Position numbers and translations under genes: made by a program
The notes under the pieces: model-generated
Told to the model about the DNA's origin: nothing
Database searches by the model: none
What the model saw: only the letters and a program-made list of their open reading frames with translations
Shown here: piece after piece, positions 54,916 through 62,858 of the stretch
How the letters are laid out: the number at the start of each line of letters is the position of its first letter
How positions within the stretch are numbered: position 1 is the stretch's first letter
Source of the DNA: Nocardia testacea NBRC 100365
Lineage (GTDB): Bacteria; Actinomycetota; Actinomycetes; Mycobacteriales; Mycobacteriaceae
NCBI RefSeq assembly: GCF_000308775.1
Contig: NZ_BAGJ01000172.1
Coordinates: forward strand, 1-64,000
Direction of reading: 5' to 3'
Length of the DNA: 64,000 bases

Positions 54916-56169
54916 TCACGCCGTGTGTGCTGCCAGCAACCGGTCGTGGTCTGCGCGGAGTATCCGTTCCAGACCCAGATAGGCGTTCCTGGAGTCTGCG
55001 GACACGGCGGAGCCGGCTGCTTCTCGTGCCCATTTCAGATCTTCGGTGGTCCGTAGGAGCGCCGCGGCCCGTTCGAGCGGGGTGCCTTCCCGGGCGATGG
55101 TCTCATTGGTCACCACCCGCCAATCGACGCCCGCGCCTTGCAAGGCGGCACGCAGCTGCGGGCCGGGTGCTTGGGGTAGCGCCACAAGATCGAAGTTCGG
55201 CCTGGTCACCTCGCCGAGGACGAGCGCTTCGACATGTTGCCTCGATCTGAACGGCTGACCGTCGTAGTCGCGGCCGACACCACTGAGCACAGGGTCGGCC
55301 GATTGGGGTCGGGCGTGATAGGACCATTCGAGAGGGTCGGTGAGCGGGGACGGAATCGCGTATGGCTTGTGCACGCCCGAGTCACCGACAACGAAGGCGG
55401 TGCGTTCACGAACGTCAGGTGTGAGATAGAGCTGGTAAGGGCCGTACTCCCGGGTCAGGAAATCCGGTCCTGAACCATTCAGAAGAGGTCCGGCAGGGCG
55501 CACGCCACCGACGGCGACGGAACCGTAGATGGGCGAGCGGCCCGCTGCGAATTCCCGGCCGAACCACTGGCTTTCGTCGTGTTCGCGCCACCTGTCGTTC
55601 CAGACCGGCTTGTAGCGCCCCTCACGGAGTATGGAGATCAGGTCCCGCTCGGTCGGCACTCGGATCACCACCGGTTGGCCTTCGAGGGCGGTTCGCAACT
55701 CGTTTCGCATCTGCGTTTGCAGATCGTCGAGGCTTCGACCGAGCGAGGACGCCAACTGCTCCATATTCCGATGAATATGAGCGTACTGCTCGAGCCGCGA
55801 CCAGGGCTCGTCCCGTAAGTCCTCCAGCTCGAATTCCGTCGGGCCGCGATCCCCGAACCGCCGGCGCAATTTGCGGTCCAGGTCCTGCCGGGCCCGCGCG
55901 AGAGTTTGTTCGTCAGGAGGTAACGGGCAGACCCGGCGGACAAGCGTCGGGGTACCGGGTTTCGTCGGCCCACCATCGAATCCGGTCGTATCGCCTATCG
56001 ACCGAGCAGCCTGATCGCCGCCTTGTACATCCTTTGTCTCGATCTTCTCGAGCCCTGACCGAAGTTTGCCGGTTGTGTCATCGGAGAAGGATTCGTATCC
56101 CCTGGTCAACTTTCCGAAACTGCGACCGATCCGCTGGGCGCTCTCGCTGAGTAGTTTTCTGGCCCACAT
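54916..56169 (-). CDS. Unrecognised protein, possibly a toxin-like (DUF3626/ADP-ribosyltransferase-like) factor
   Basis: 417 residues, no signal peptide or membrane helix. Residues 1-75 are polar; a Leu/Arg/Gln-rich helical part (~95-165) follows, then an alpha/beta domain. In it, EGQPVVIRVPTERDLISILR, YGPYQLYLTPDVRERTAFVV and PFRSRQHVEALVLGEVTRPN recall DUF3626-type domains in polymorphic toxins with ADP-ribosyltransferase-like folds. This is tentative. G+C is low: hand counts of 55321-55380, 55681-55740 and 56041-56100 give 65, 58 and 53%. The ATG has AGAGG 8 bases upstream. It ends 121 bases from the tRNA-Gly gene, facing it. Confidence 0.6.
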   Translation of the reverse strand: MWARKLLSESAQRIGRSFGKLTRGYESFSDDTTGKLRSGLEKIETKDVQGGDQAARSIGDTTGFDGGPTKPGTPTLVRRVCPLPPDEQTLARARQDLDRKLRRRFGDRGPTEFELEDLRDEPWSRLEQYAHIHRNMEQLASSLGRSLDDLQTQMRNELRTALEGQPVVIRVPTERDLISILREGRYKPVWNDRWREHDESQWFGREFAAGRSPIYGSVAVGGVRPAGPLLNGSGPDFLTREYGPYQLYLTPDVRERTAFVVGDSGVHKPYAIPSPLTDPLEWSYHARPQSADPVLSGVGRDYDGQPFRSRQHVEALVLGEVTRPNFDLVALPQAPGPQLRAALQGAGVDWRVVTNETIAREGTPLERAAALLRTTEDLKWAREAAGSAVSADSRNAYLGLERILRADHDRLLAAHTA

Positions 56170-56217
56170 CGATCGAACCTCTGCGGCGTCCTTTCGGTTA
56201 CATGCCCTCGAAGCAGG

Positions 56218-56406
56218 CTATTCGACACCGCTGCCATATGCAGGACCCCAATTCGGGGGGCGGTAAGACTCCGCGTGCCGGACACCCGCGGCCGCCGCCG
56301 TATGCCCGGCGCCCCAGAGCAGCACGGCGTCCGGCAGTTCGGTGCAGACCGGAGGTCCATACTTCGCAGCGTTGCGGTTGCCGTTGTCGGATAGGAGGTT
56401 CTTCAC
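56218..56406 (-). CDS. Small hypothetical protein next to the toxin-like gene
   Basis: 62 residues from a GTG at 56406 (VKNLLSDNGNRNAAKYGPPV) to a TAG at 56218. It is hydrophilic at first, then Gly/Ala/Tyr-rich, ending GPAYGSGVE. No family recognised. It ends 48 bases before the toxin-like gene on the same strand; if real, it could be an immunity protein, adaptor or unrelated. A ribosome binding site is not obvious, so it may be chance. Confidence 0.35.
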   Translation of the reverse strand: MKNLLSDNGNRNAAKYGPPVCTELPDAVLLWGAGHTAAAAGVRHAESYRPPNWGPAYGSGVE

Positions 56407-56948
56407 GATGCGTCGGGTGATGCCGTCCGATCGGGATGTACGCGGCGGCCTGGCTTCTCGGACATTCGGCCGGACCGATGTTCGGCGGCCTGCAGCCGCC
56501 GCCACTTGTCCATCGACTGTTCGATCTCCGCGCGCAGGAATGCGAAGAACCGGTGCGTCTCGTCGAGCCTCTGCCCGGCGGGGGAGCCAGGACCCAGGAG
56601 GGCGGCGCCCTCGGCGGCGCCGGTCTGGACCTGGACCAGGACCGGGTCGGACTGGCTGATGTAGTGGCTCCAGGTGTGCTCGTGGATCCGGCAGAAGTCA
56701 CGCCGGCTACCGGGCTCGCGTCCACGTTCGACCAGCCGCACCTGCACCAGATATTTGACCGCCCCCGAGATGGCCGGCGCACCGGCGCCCAACCGCTCGC
56801 CGAGTTCGGCGGCCGACAGCTTGCCGGAGTCGGTGACCAGCAGTGCGGCGAACACGCGCGCGGCCATCCGCGGCATACCGGATTCGACCATGATCTGGGC
56901 GAACCGTTCCTGGAAGCCGGCGATAGCGCTCTCGTCCGCTCGCGTCAC
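56403..56948 (-). CDS. GbsR/MarR family transcriptional regulator
   Basis: 181 residues. Winged-helix regulator of the GbsR group: FQERFAQIMVESGMPRMAAR, LVTDSGKLSAAELGERLGAG, PAISGAVKYLVQVRLVERGR. A long C-terminal helix (RFFAFLRAEIEQSMDKWRRL) probably dimerises it. It is divergent from a methyltransferase gene, with an AT-rich 25-base imperfect palindrome between the two starts. Such GbsR-methyltransferase pairs recur in actinomycetes. GTG at 56948 starts VTRADESAIAGF. Confidence 0.88.
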   Translation of the reverse strand: MTRADESAIAGFQERFAQIMVESGMPRMAARVFAALLVTDSGKLSAAELGERLGAGAPAISGAVKYLVQVRLVERGREPGSRRDFCRIHEHTWSHYISQSDPVLVQVQTGAAEGAALLGPGSPAGQRLDETHRFFAFLRAEIEQSMDKWRRLQAAEHRSGRMSEKPGRRVHPDRTASPDAS

Positions 56949-56991
56949 TGGAGCAGTCTCCTCTTCGTGGGTTCCGTAGCCATCTCATTAT

Positions 56992-57016
56992 ATATTTCAC
57001 GAAATTCATGAAGTAT
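56992..57016. promoter_or_regulatory. 25-bp imperfect palindromic operator for the GbsR regulator
   Basis: ATATTTCACGAAA then TTCATGAAGTAT reads nearly the same on the other strand: TTCACGAA/TTCATGAA half-sites with four paired mismatches. It is the only AT-rich stretch in the divergent gap and includes TATATT, a likely -10, so binding would block both promoters. Confidence 0.75.
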
Positions 57017-57033
57017 AAGTAGTATAGGCGAGC

Positions 57034-57849
57034 GTGAAAGACAGCGGATTCGTCGGAGTGCAGCAGACCGCCCGTCCTGTTCTCGCGGCCAAGGCCCTGG
57101 ACAACCGGCTGCCGGACCCGATCCTCGGCGACGAGTACGCCGAGCAGGTCATGCGCCGCCTCGACCCCGGCTACGACAAGCGCAGATTCGGCACCAGCCA
57201 GCTGGGCCTCGTCGCCGTGGTACGCGCCAAGGCGCACGACGACTGGGCGCGAAGCTTCCTCACCGGCCACCCCGACGCGGTGGTACTGCATCTGGGCTGC
57301 GGCCTCGACGCCCGGGTGTACCGGATCGACCCGCCCGCCACCGTCGACTGGTACGACCTGGACTATCCCGCCATGATCGAGGTCCGCAAACAATTCTTGC
57401 CGCCGCGCGAACACCACGCCCTGATCGAAGCCGACGTCACCGACCCGACCTGGCTGAACCGCGTACCGCGCGGCCGGCCGGTGCTGGTGATCGCCGAGGG
57501 ACTGGTGCCCTACCTGACCGAGACCGACGTCCGGCGCCTGCTGACCGACGTAGCCGATGCCTTCCCCACCGGGCAGATCCAGCTCGACACGGTGTCGGTT
57601 CTGGCGTGGCGCACCTCGCGGTGGGACCCGACGCTGCGCAAATACGACACCCGGTTCCACTGCGGCTTCGACGATCCGGCCGCCCTGGCCGATTTCCATC
57701 CGCGGCTCGAATACATCGATGAGGCGCCGATGAACGACTCACCTGTGCTGATGGCCAAGGCGCCCGCGAACGCACGCCGGGTATTCCGCCTCTTGAATCT
57801 GCTTCCGGGTATGAAACGGTCCACCCGCATCGTGCGGTTCCGGTTCTGA
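57034..57849 (+). CDS. Class I SAM-dependent methyltransferase (leucine carboxyl methyltransferase-like, PPM family)
   Basis: 271 residues. AdoMet motif I reads VLHLGCGLDARVYRI (near residues 86-100), with VDWYDLDYPAMIEVRK after it and VLVIAEGLVPYLTETDVRRL as motif IV-like. Length and pattern fit PPM-type O-methyltransferases of actinobacteria that act on small-molecule or polyketide carboxyls. Substrate unknown. The GTG at 57034 starts VKDSGFVGVQQTA; no strong ribosome binding site is visible. The divergent GbsR gene is its likely regulator. Confidence 0.87.
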   Translation: MKDSGFVGVQQTARPVLAAKALDNRLPDPILGDEYAEQVMRRLDPGYDKRRFGTSQLGLVAVVRAKAHDDWARSFLTGHPDAVVLHLGCGLDARVYRIDPPATVDWYDLDYPAMIEVRKQFLPPREHHALIEADVTDPTWLNRVPRGRPVLVIAEGLVPYLTETDVRRLLTDVADAFPTGQIQLDTVSVLAWRTSRWDPTLRKYDTRFHCGFDDPAALADFHPRLEYIDEAPMNDSPVLMAKAPANARRVFRLLNLLPGMKRSTRIVRFRF

Positions 57850-58054
57850 ACAGCGCACCCGATCTCGGATCGGCCCCCTGGGGTCGAGGCATTGACGCAC
57901 GAGAGCCATTTCCCCGCAATACGTTCGAATTCGTCGCCACGGGGGAATGATGTCATTCGTGAAAGGCGCCCGGTCGGCCGAACGGACCGGGGCGTACACC
58001 GTGCCGACCCGATTTCCCGGGTCGGTCCCGGTTTCACGAAAAGAGGAGATCGCT

Positions 58055-58405
58055 TTGCTGAAATACTTGCCTGCCGGTGCTTTCGCTGTGCTTTCCGGGG
58101 TCGCGCTGACCCTCGCCGGCACCGTCTCGGGGCCCGTGGCCCAGGCCGTCCCGATACCCGGCGTGGCGCCGGAATCGGTACTGCACGCCCGGCTGGCGCT
58201 CCTGGGCGCCGATCGACCGGACGCCGCGATTCTCGGCGCGCAGGTGTGCGGGACGCTGCGCGCGGACCCCTCGACTGCCGGCAGGCTCGCCGCCCGCCGG
58301 CAGCTGACCGACGCGGGGGTCCCGGCCGGTTTTCAGGAGGGCTGGGTGCTGGGAACCAGCGTGGACGTGCTGTGCCCGGAGTTCGCGCCGGTCCTGCGGG
58401 CCTAG
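58055..58405 (+). CDS. Small secreted protein with two cysteines
   Basis: 116 residues. The TTG at 58055 is chosen because AGAGGAGA lies 6 bases upstream. The protein then begins LLKYLPAGAFAVLSGVALTL, a textbook signal peptide cleaved near residue 31 (AQAVP). The mature ~85 residues have Cys in GAQVCGTLRADPS and in SVDVLCPEFAPV, which could form one disulfide. The layout recalls DUF732-type small exported actinobacterial proteins, without certainty. It converges on the alpha/beta-hydrolase gene with a four-base overlap (58402-58405). Confidence 0.72.
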   Translation: MLKYLPAGAFAVLSGVALTLAGTVSGPVAQAVPIPGVAPESVLHARLALLGADRPDAAILGAQVCGTLRADPSTAGRLAARRQLTDAGVPAGFQEGWVLGTSVDVLCPEFAPVLRA

Positions 58406-59205
58406 TAAAGGAACTCCGCGAGAGCGCTCGCCACGGTGTCGGGGCTCGTCGACGGCGCGAAATGGGTCTGCCCGGGAAACGTCACGAGCCGCGCGTGCGG
58501 CATACCGGCCGCCAGCCGCTCGACGGTCTCCGGCATCGGCTGCCAGGTATCGGCACCGAGCATCAGCAGCGTCGGGGTGGTGAGGTTCGACCAGCGTTCG
58601 AGATAGGTGGTGTCGGCGATCATCGACTCGAGATCCCGGCTCCAGCCGTAGGAGTCGTCGGGCTCGTTCTCGTCCGGTTGGATATCGCCCGCGGCCTCCA
58701 GCAGCGCCGCCGGCACCCGGGACACCTTCTCCGCCAGCAGCCGGACGGCCCGGCCGCGTTCGCCGGTCGCGGTCAGCTCTTCGAACCGGGTCAGGACCGG
58801 GGCCAGCTCCGCGCCCGCCGCGTACAGGGGCGGCTCCCACAGCGCCAGCGAACGGACCGGAAGTCCGGACGCCGCGGCGTGCAGGGCGACCGTGGCGCCG
58901 TAGGACATACCCACCAGGTGCGCGGGCCGGCCGATCATCTCGATGATCACCCCGAGATCGCTCACCTCGTCGGCGTAGTGCTTGGGGGCATGGCCGGGTC
59001 CGCTCGGCGCGTAACCGCGGCGGGCCGGCAGCCACAACTCGAACCGGTCCGCCAGCAATTCGGCCACCGGCTGCCACGAGTGCAGACCCCCGCCGGACCC
59101 GTGGATCATGATCACCGGAGAGCCGGAACCCACCCGCCGGTAATAGATACGGGTCCCGTCGAAGGAATCGAAGGACGCCGGCGGCTCGCTGGTGAACTGT
59201 GGCAT
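58402..59205 (-). CDS. Alpha/beta hydrolase
   Basis: 267 residues. Oxyanion motif MIHGSGGGLHSW near residue 33, nucleophile elbow GMSYGA (Ser ~105), and a late FPGQTHFAP with the catalytic His. An acid residue lies in LLMLGADTWQPMP. A cap domain (~130-200) is present. Substrate unknown; length and motifs fit esterases or C-C hydrolases. ATG at 59205 (MPQFTSEPPASF) starts the fold; the open frame upstream has no similarity. Confidence 0.87.
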   Translation of the reverse strand: MPQFTSEPPASFDSFDGTRIYYRRVGSGSPVIMIHGSGGGLHSWQPVAELLADRFELWLPARRGYAPSGPGHAPKHYADEVSDLGVIIEMIGRPAHLVGMSYGATVALHAAASGLPVRSLALWEPPLYAAGAELAPVLTRFEELTATGERGRAVRLLAEKVSRVPAALLEAAGDIQPDENEPDDSYGWSRDLESMIADTTYLERWSNLTTPTLLMLGADTWQPMPETVERLAAGMPHARLVTFPGQTHFAPSTSPDTVASALAEFLY

Positions 59206-59415
59206 GCCGCTACTCTCGCAAAGCCGGGCGCACTCATCCAGCGAATTGCCGCCGGTTTCGCCGACTTCTCTCCGGATGTCCGGCACATCGCCGTTCGGCG
59301 GCTCGCAACCGTGCAGTAGCACTCCACAGCGCATCGGCGTGACAGCGTCGGCAGGTGGTCGACTCCCCCGCCGAACGAAACCGACCGGCGGCATCCTGGT
59401 CGATACCCCGGACGG

Positions 59416-59913
59416 TCAGCTGGCGTGCAGCAGGCGGAACCGCGAACCGTGGAAGACGAGGGGTTCGCGGTCGGGGTGGATGGCCAGCCGGTTGATCCGC
59501 AGGATCACCACGGTGTGGTCGCCGGCCGGTACATGCGCTTCGGGCGATCCCTCGATCCATACCGAGGCGCCCTGGATGAACACCGCCTCACCGGTACCCT
59601 CGTGCAGTTCCAGATCGCGGAAACGGTCACCGGTCCGGGAGCTGAGCGAACGCGCCGCGTCCTGCTGGTCGGTGCCGAGCAGGCTCAGGCCGAGATAGCC
59701 GGCGTCGACCAGCTTCGGCCACGTCGAAGAGCTGTTCTGAATACAGAACGACACCAGCGGAGGGTCCAGGGAGACCGGGACGAATGTGCTGACCGCCAGG
59801 CCGACCGGTTTCCCGTCGACCTCGGCGCAGACCGCGACGACCCCGCTCGGGAAGTTGGCGAAGGCGCGCCGCAGGCCGGTTCCGTCGGCGGGGGTTTCGA
59901 AGACATCGTTCAT
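59416..59913 (-). CDS. Flavin reductase family protein (StyB/HpaC type)
   Basis: 165 residues, split beta-barrel flavin reductase. MNDVFETPADGTGLRRAFAN, VAVCAEVDGKPVGLAVSTFV, DPPLVSFCIQNSSSTWPKL and LRINRLAIHPDREPLVFHGS are typical of NAD(P)H:FMN/FAD reductases that feed two-component monooxygenases. A StyA-like but truncated gene and a second flavin reductase are upstream in the same direction. ATG at 59913 is used. Confidence 0.88.
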   Translation of the reverse strand: MNDVFETPADGTGLRRAFANFPSGVVAVCAEVDGKPVGLAVSTFVPVSLDPPLVSFCIQNSSSTWPKLVDAGYLGLSLLGTDQQDAARSLSSRTGDRFRDLELHEGTGEAVFIQGASVWIEGSPEAHVPAGDHTVVILRINRLAIHPDREPLVFHGSRFRLLHAS

Positions 59914-59923
59914 GATCAGCCCT

Positions 59924-60433
59924 TCACTTCGAATGGGTCGACGTGGCCGACAACGCCTGCGCCACCGGGCGCCACCGCTCGGCGTAGGCGTCCAGTACGC
60001 CGTCCTCGGCAAAAGTCCGGTCGGACAGATACAGCCCGGGCAGGGCGGTGGTCGCGCCCAGTTCCACCAGTACCGGCTTGAGCAGCAGATCGGGGGCGAG
60101 CGCGTGCGCTGGGCCGGCCCCCAGCATCAAGGGCACGGCCAGTACTCCGGCCAAGCCGGTACCGCCGTCGAACTGCTCCAGGAAAAGCTTCAGCAGACCG
60201 GTGTAGGTGGCCTTGAAAGTGGGGCTGGCGAAGACGACCAGCTCGGCTCCGGCGACGGCGCGGGCGGCCTCGGCAACCGCGGGATCGCCCCAGCCCAGTA
60301 GGCCGGGCCCGAACTCGACCAGGTCGATGACCGCCGGCTCGGCATCCGGGCGCAACGCCGTGGCGAGGCCGACGGCCGCGGAGAGGGTTCGGGATGCCGG
60401 TTTCGGGTTACCGACCACAACTGCCACGGACAC
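59924..60433 (-). CDS. NADPH-dependent FMN reductase (flavodoxin-like fold)
   Basis: 169 residues. VAVVVGNPKPASRTLSAAVG at the N-terminus and ELVVFASPTFKATYTGLLK(L) with LFLEQFDGGTG are the FMN phosphate and isoalloxazine loops. Its fold differs from that of the next gene, so two unrelated reductases lie side by side. The stop codon is 10 bases before the flavin reductase start; the two are probably co-transcribed. The GTG at 60433 begins VSVAVVVGNPKPAS. Confidence 0.87.
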   Translation of the reverse strand: MSVAVVVGNPKPASRTLSAAVGLATALRPDAEPAVIDLVEFGPGLLGWGDPAVAEAARAVAGAELVVFASPTFKATYTGLLKLFLEQFDGGTGLAGVLAVPLMLGAGPAHALAPDLLLKPVLVELGATTALPGLYLSDRTFAEDGVLDAYAERWRPVAQALSATSTHSK

Positions 60434-60486
60434 GCCGGAGCCTCCTGTCTCCGGCGCGCGGGCCGGACTCGACTGGTGCTGTGCTC

Positions 60487-61065
60487 TCAGTGCACCATTC
60501 TCGGCCCAGCGGCGGGAGGGTTCGGCTCGGCCCGATCGGAACCGGTGGTCCGGGTGAGTACGTAGAGCCCCTGTAGGGACCGGGGCGAACCCCGGTGCAC
60601 GGGACGATCCGCGGCGGCCGGGAAGTACCCGGCCAGGCGGCCGCGACCGGCGGCGACCAGGGTGAGATCGGTGGACGCGGCGATCGCGCCCAGCGATTCC
60701 GGGGTCACCGATTCCACCAGGAAGGCGCCGCCGCGCTCCACGAAGGAGGTGATCCGCCCCGAGGTCTCGAACGAACTGTCGACCGTGACGCCCACATACC
60801 CGTCGAAGGCGATACGGCCGACCGGCCGCGCCACCCGGCCCGGGCGGCGACCGCCACCGGCCGGGCCCGTCGGCTGCGGAGCCACCGCGACGGCCCGCAT
60901 ACCCGGCCGGGTCCGATCGCGCAACGCGTTCTGGTCACGATCGCTGTAGAGGGCGACGTCGAATCCAGCGTCGAGCAACCCCAGCGCGGCGGTGACGCCC
61001 GCCGGGTCGGCGCCTATCACCGCGGCCGTGCGGGCCGCGGTGAAGGGCGGATTCTGTGGTGTCAT
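60487..61065 (-). CDS. Truncated FAD-monooxygenase-like protein (StyA-type N-terminal half)
   Basis: 193 residues. The N-terminus AVIGADPAGVTAALGLLDAG resembles a Rossmann FAD motif but the second Gly of GxGxxG is Asp. SDRDQNALRDRTRPGM recalls the second strand, and SLGAIAASTDLTLVAAGRGR matches the later FAD contact of StyA-type monooxygenases. StyA is about 415 residues; this ends after GLYVLTRTT with no catalytic domain. No continuation is visible in other frames before the FMN reductase. It may be a remnant or a reduced FAD-binding protein; the two downstream reductases support a link to a two-component system. Confidence 0.6.
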   Translation of the reverse strand: MTPQNPPFTAARTAAVIGADPAGVTAALGLLDAGFDVALYSDRDQNALRDRTRPGMRAVAVAPQPTGPAGGGRRPGRVARPVGRIAFDGYVGVTVDSSFETSGRITSFVERGGAFLVESVTPESLGAIAASTDLTLVAAGRGRLAGYFPAAADRPVHRGSPRSLQGLYVLTRTTGSDRAEPNPPAAGPRMVH

Positions 61066-61136
61066 GCAGGCATGCTGCTAGGAGGTGATTCCCGACAGCA
61101 GTATTGCGCTCACCGAGAATCATTTCCGCGCAACGA

Positions 61137-61472
61137 TTACTGGCCCTTGCCGAGGCATTCGGTGACGATTTTGTTGGTAGCCGCCCGCGCCTTGTCGGCG
61201 TCCTCCGTGCTCATGCCCAGAGTTTCCGGATCCGCCATCCGGGTGTCGAATTCGTCGCTGACCATGGTCCGCAGACCGTCTTGCGAAATACCTTCGCCGA
61301 TGTACAGTTTCGCGGCGCAGTCGGCGAAGGCCGGGTCCTGGAGTCCCTTTTCCTGAAGGGATTTGGACAGGTCCGCTTCGGTCAGCGCCGGCGCGGAGTC
61401 GGTATCGCTACCGCAGGCCGCCGCGAACAGCGGCAGAATGACGAAGGTCGCGGCAATCAGGGTCTTCCGCAC
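61137..61472 (-). CDS. Small secreted lipoprotein
   Basis: 111 residues. Signal peptide with lipobox LFAAAC (Cys at about 20), followed by GSDTDSAPALTEADLSKSLQ and a mature helical domain with two more Cys (FADCAAKLYIGEGIS; IVTECLGKGQ) that may pair. No family recognised. Located at the outer face of the cytoplasmic membrane. It starts with a GTG at 61472. Confidence 0.78.
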   Translation of the reverse strand: MRKTLIAATFVILPLFAAACGSDTDSAPALTEADLSKSLQEKGLQDPAFADCAAKLYIGEGISQDGLRTMVSDEFDTRMADPETLGMSTEDADKARAATNKIVTECLGKGQ

Positions 61473-61751
61473 CGGGTTCCTCTCTCAGATGTATCGCACG
61501 GACGCCGCGTCGGCCGGGGAACAGCACCCGCGGCCACCCGCCGACGTCCACGCATGTGTGTAGTCGTAGTCACATACGACGTGCAACCCGGGGCCGGAAT
61601 TACGAGAAGATTCACACTCGCCGACCCCCTTCCGGGCCGGCGCGGGCCGCGTCGCCCCGGCGCCCGAGCACCCGCGCGAAGCCAACTGACGGCTGGTGCC
61701 TGCTGTTACTCTGGTACCCCGGAATCGCGTCCCGATCGGAGAGCGGCGAAC

Positions 61752-62549
61752 ATGACGATCCTCGAGCACCATCGCGTAGGCCGCGGTGAACCGCTGGTGC
61801 TGGTTCACGGTGTGGGCAGCAGGTGGCAGGTCTGGGAACCGGTCATCGGCGCACTGGCCGCCCATTACGAGGTGATCGCGGTGGATCTGCCCGGTTTCGG
61901 CGGCTCCGCCCCGCTCCCGCGCACCACCGTGGACACACTCACCGACGCGCTCGCCGACTTCCTGGCCGAACAGGGCATCGAACGACCCCATCTGGCGGGC
62001 AATTCGATGGGCGGCGGCATCTCGCTGAATCTGGGCGCCCGCGGCCTGGCCCGCTCGGTCACCGCCTTCTCCCCGATCTTCTTCTGGGACACTGCCGGCC
62101 GGATCTGGTGCCAGCAGTCGCTGGGCCGGTCCAAAACACTCGGTCGCCTCCTCGGCCCGGCCATGCCCAAGGTGCTCGGTACTCCGGCCGGACGGACGGC
62201 CTTCCTGGGCCTGGTCTTCGGTAAACCGTGGGCCGTCAGCGCCCAGGTCGCGCTGGACACCGCGCGCGGTGCGATCGACTCCCTGGGCTTCTCCCCGGCC
62301 CTGGACTCGTTCACCGATGCCCGGCTGCACGACCCCGCCGCGCTCGCCGAGGTCCCGGTGACGATCGCCTGGGGGAACCGCGACATTCTGCTCACCTACG
62401 CCACCCAGAGCAGGCGGGCCCGCGAAGTACTGCCCGGAGCCCGGCACATCACGCTCGCGGGCAGTGGCCACACACCGTTCTACGACGATCCAGAGGGCTG
62501 CGCCCGGGTCCTCCTGGACTGGCTTCCCACCCTGCGCGACACCGCGTAG
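61752..62549 (+). CDS. Alpha/beta hydrolase
   Basis: 265 residues. Oxyanion motif LVHGVGSRWQVWEP (near residue 19), nucleophile elbow GNSMGGGI (Ser ~85), Asp in ITIAW-like VTIAWGNRDILLTYATQ, and catalytic His in AGSGHTPFYDD. A hydrophobic cap (ARGLARSVTAFSPIFFWDTA) lies between. Substrate unknown. ATG at 61752 starts MTILEHHRVGRGEPLVLVHG. The 279 bases upstream (61473-61751) presumably hold its promoter; no repeat stands out. Confidence 0.87.
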   Translation: MTILEHHRVGRGEPLVLVHGVGSRWQVWEPVIGALAAHYEVIAVDLPGFGGSAPLPRTTVDTLTDALADFLAEQGIERPHLAGNSMGGGISLNLGARGLARSVTAFSPIFFWDTAGRIWCQQSLGRSKTLGRLLGPAMPKVLGTPAGRTAFLGLVFGKPWAVSAQVALDTARGAIDSLGFSPALDSFTDARLHDPAALAEVPVTIAWGNRDILLTYATQSRRAREVLPGARHITLAGSGHTPFYDDPEGCARVLLDWLPTLRDTA

Positions 62550-62858
62550 CCGGGAGCCGAGGAGGTGTTCCCGGAGCGGTGCGTCCGGCCGAGAGGTGAA
62601 GGCGGTCGGCCACCGGTCGACCTTGCCGGCCGGGTAGCGGTGGCCAGGCGGACGATACTGGGTGTGCGTCCTCGCCCCAGGTGATCGTCGGGCCGCGTCG
62701 GCCGCGGATGTCCGGAACGGTCCTCGCGGAATGTCCGCCCATGCGGAAGCCGGGTCACCGATTCGGCAAACATCCGCAAGAACCAGGGCCCGGTATGCCC
62801 GAGCAGCCGCGCGCCGAGCGGGCCGGGGCCGAACGGCGCCCCGGCCCGAAGCCGAAGC
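62550..62858. other. Convergent intergenic region, nothing recognised
   Basis: 309 bases between the hydrolase stop (+) and the crotonase stop (-). No open frame with family similarity and no clear hairpin was found. Confidence 0.5.

Noticed and set aside
54722-57016. A second copy of the tRNA-Gly 3' end as an island attachment site
   Set aside because: I looked for GGTTCGATTCCCGTCACC downstream of the tRNA in this stretch and did not find a copy, so the integration idea rests on position and composition only.
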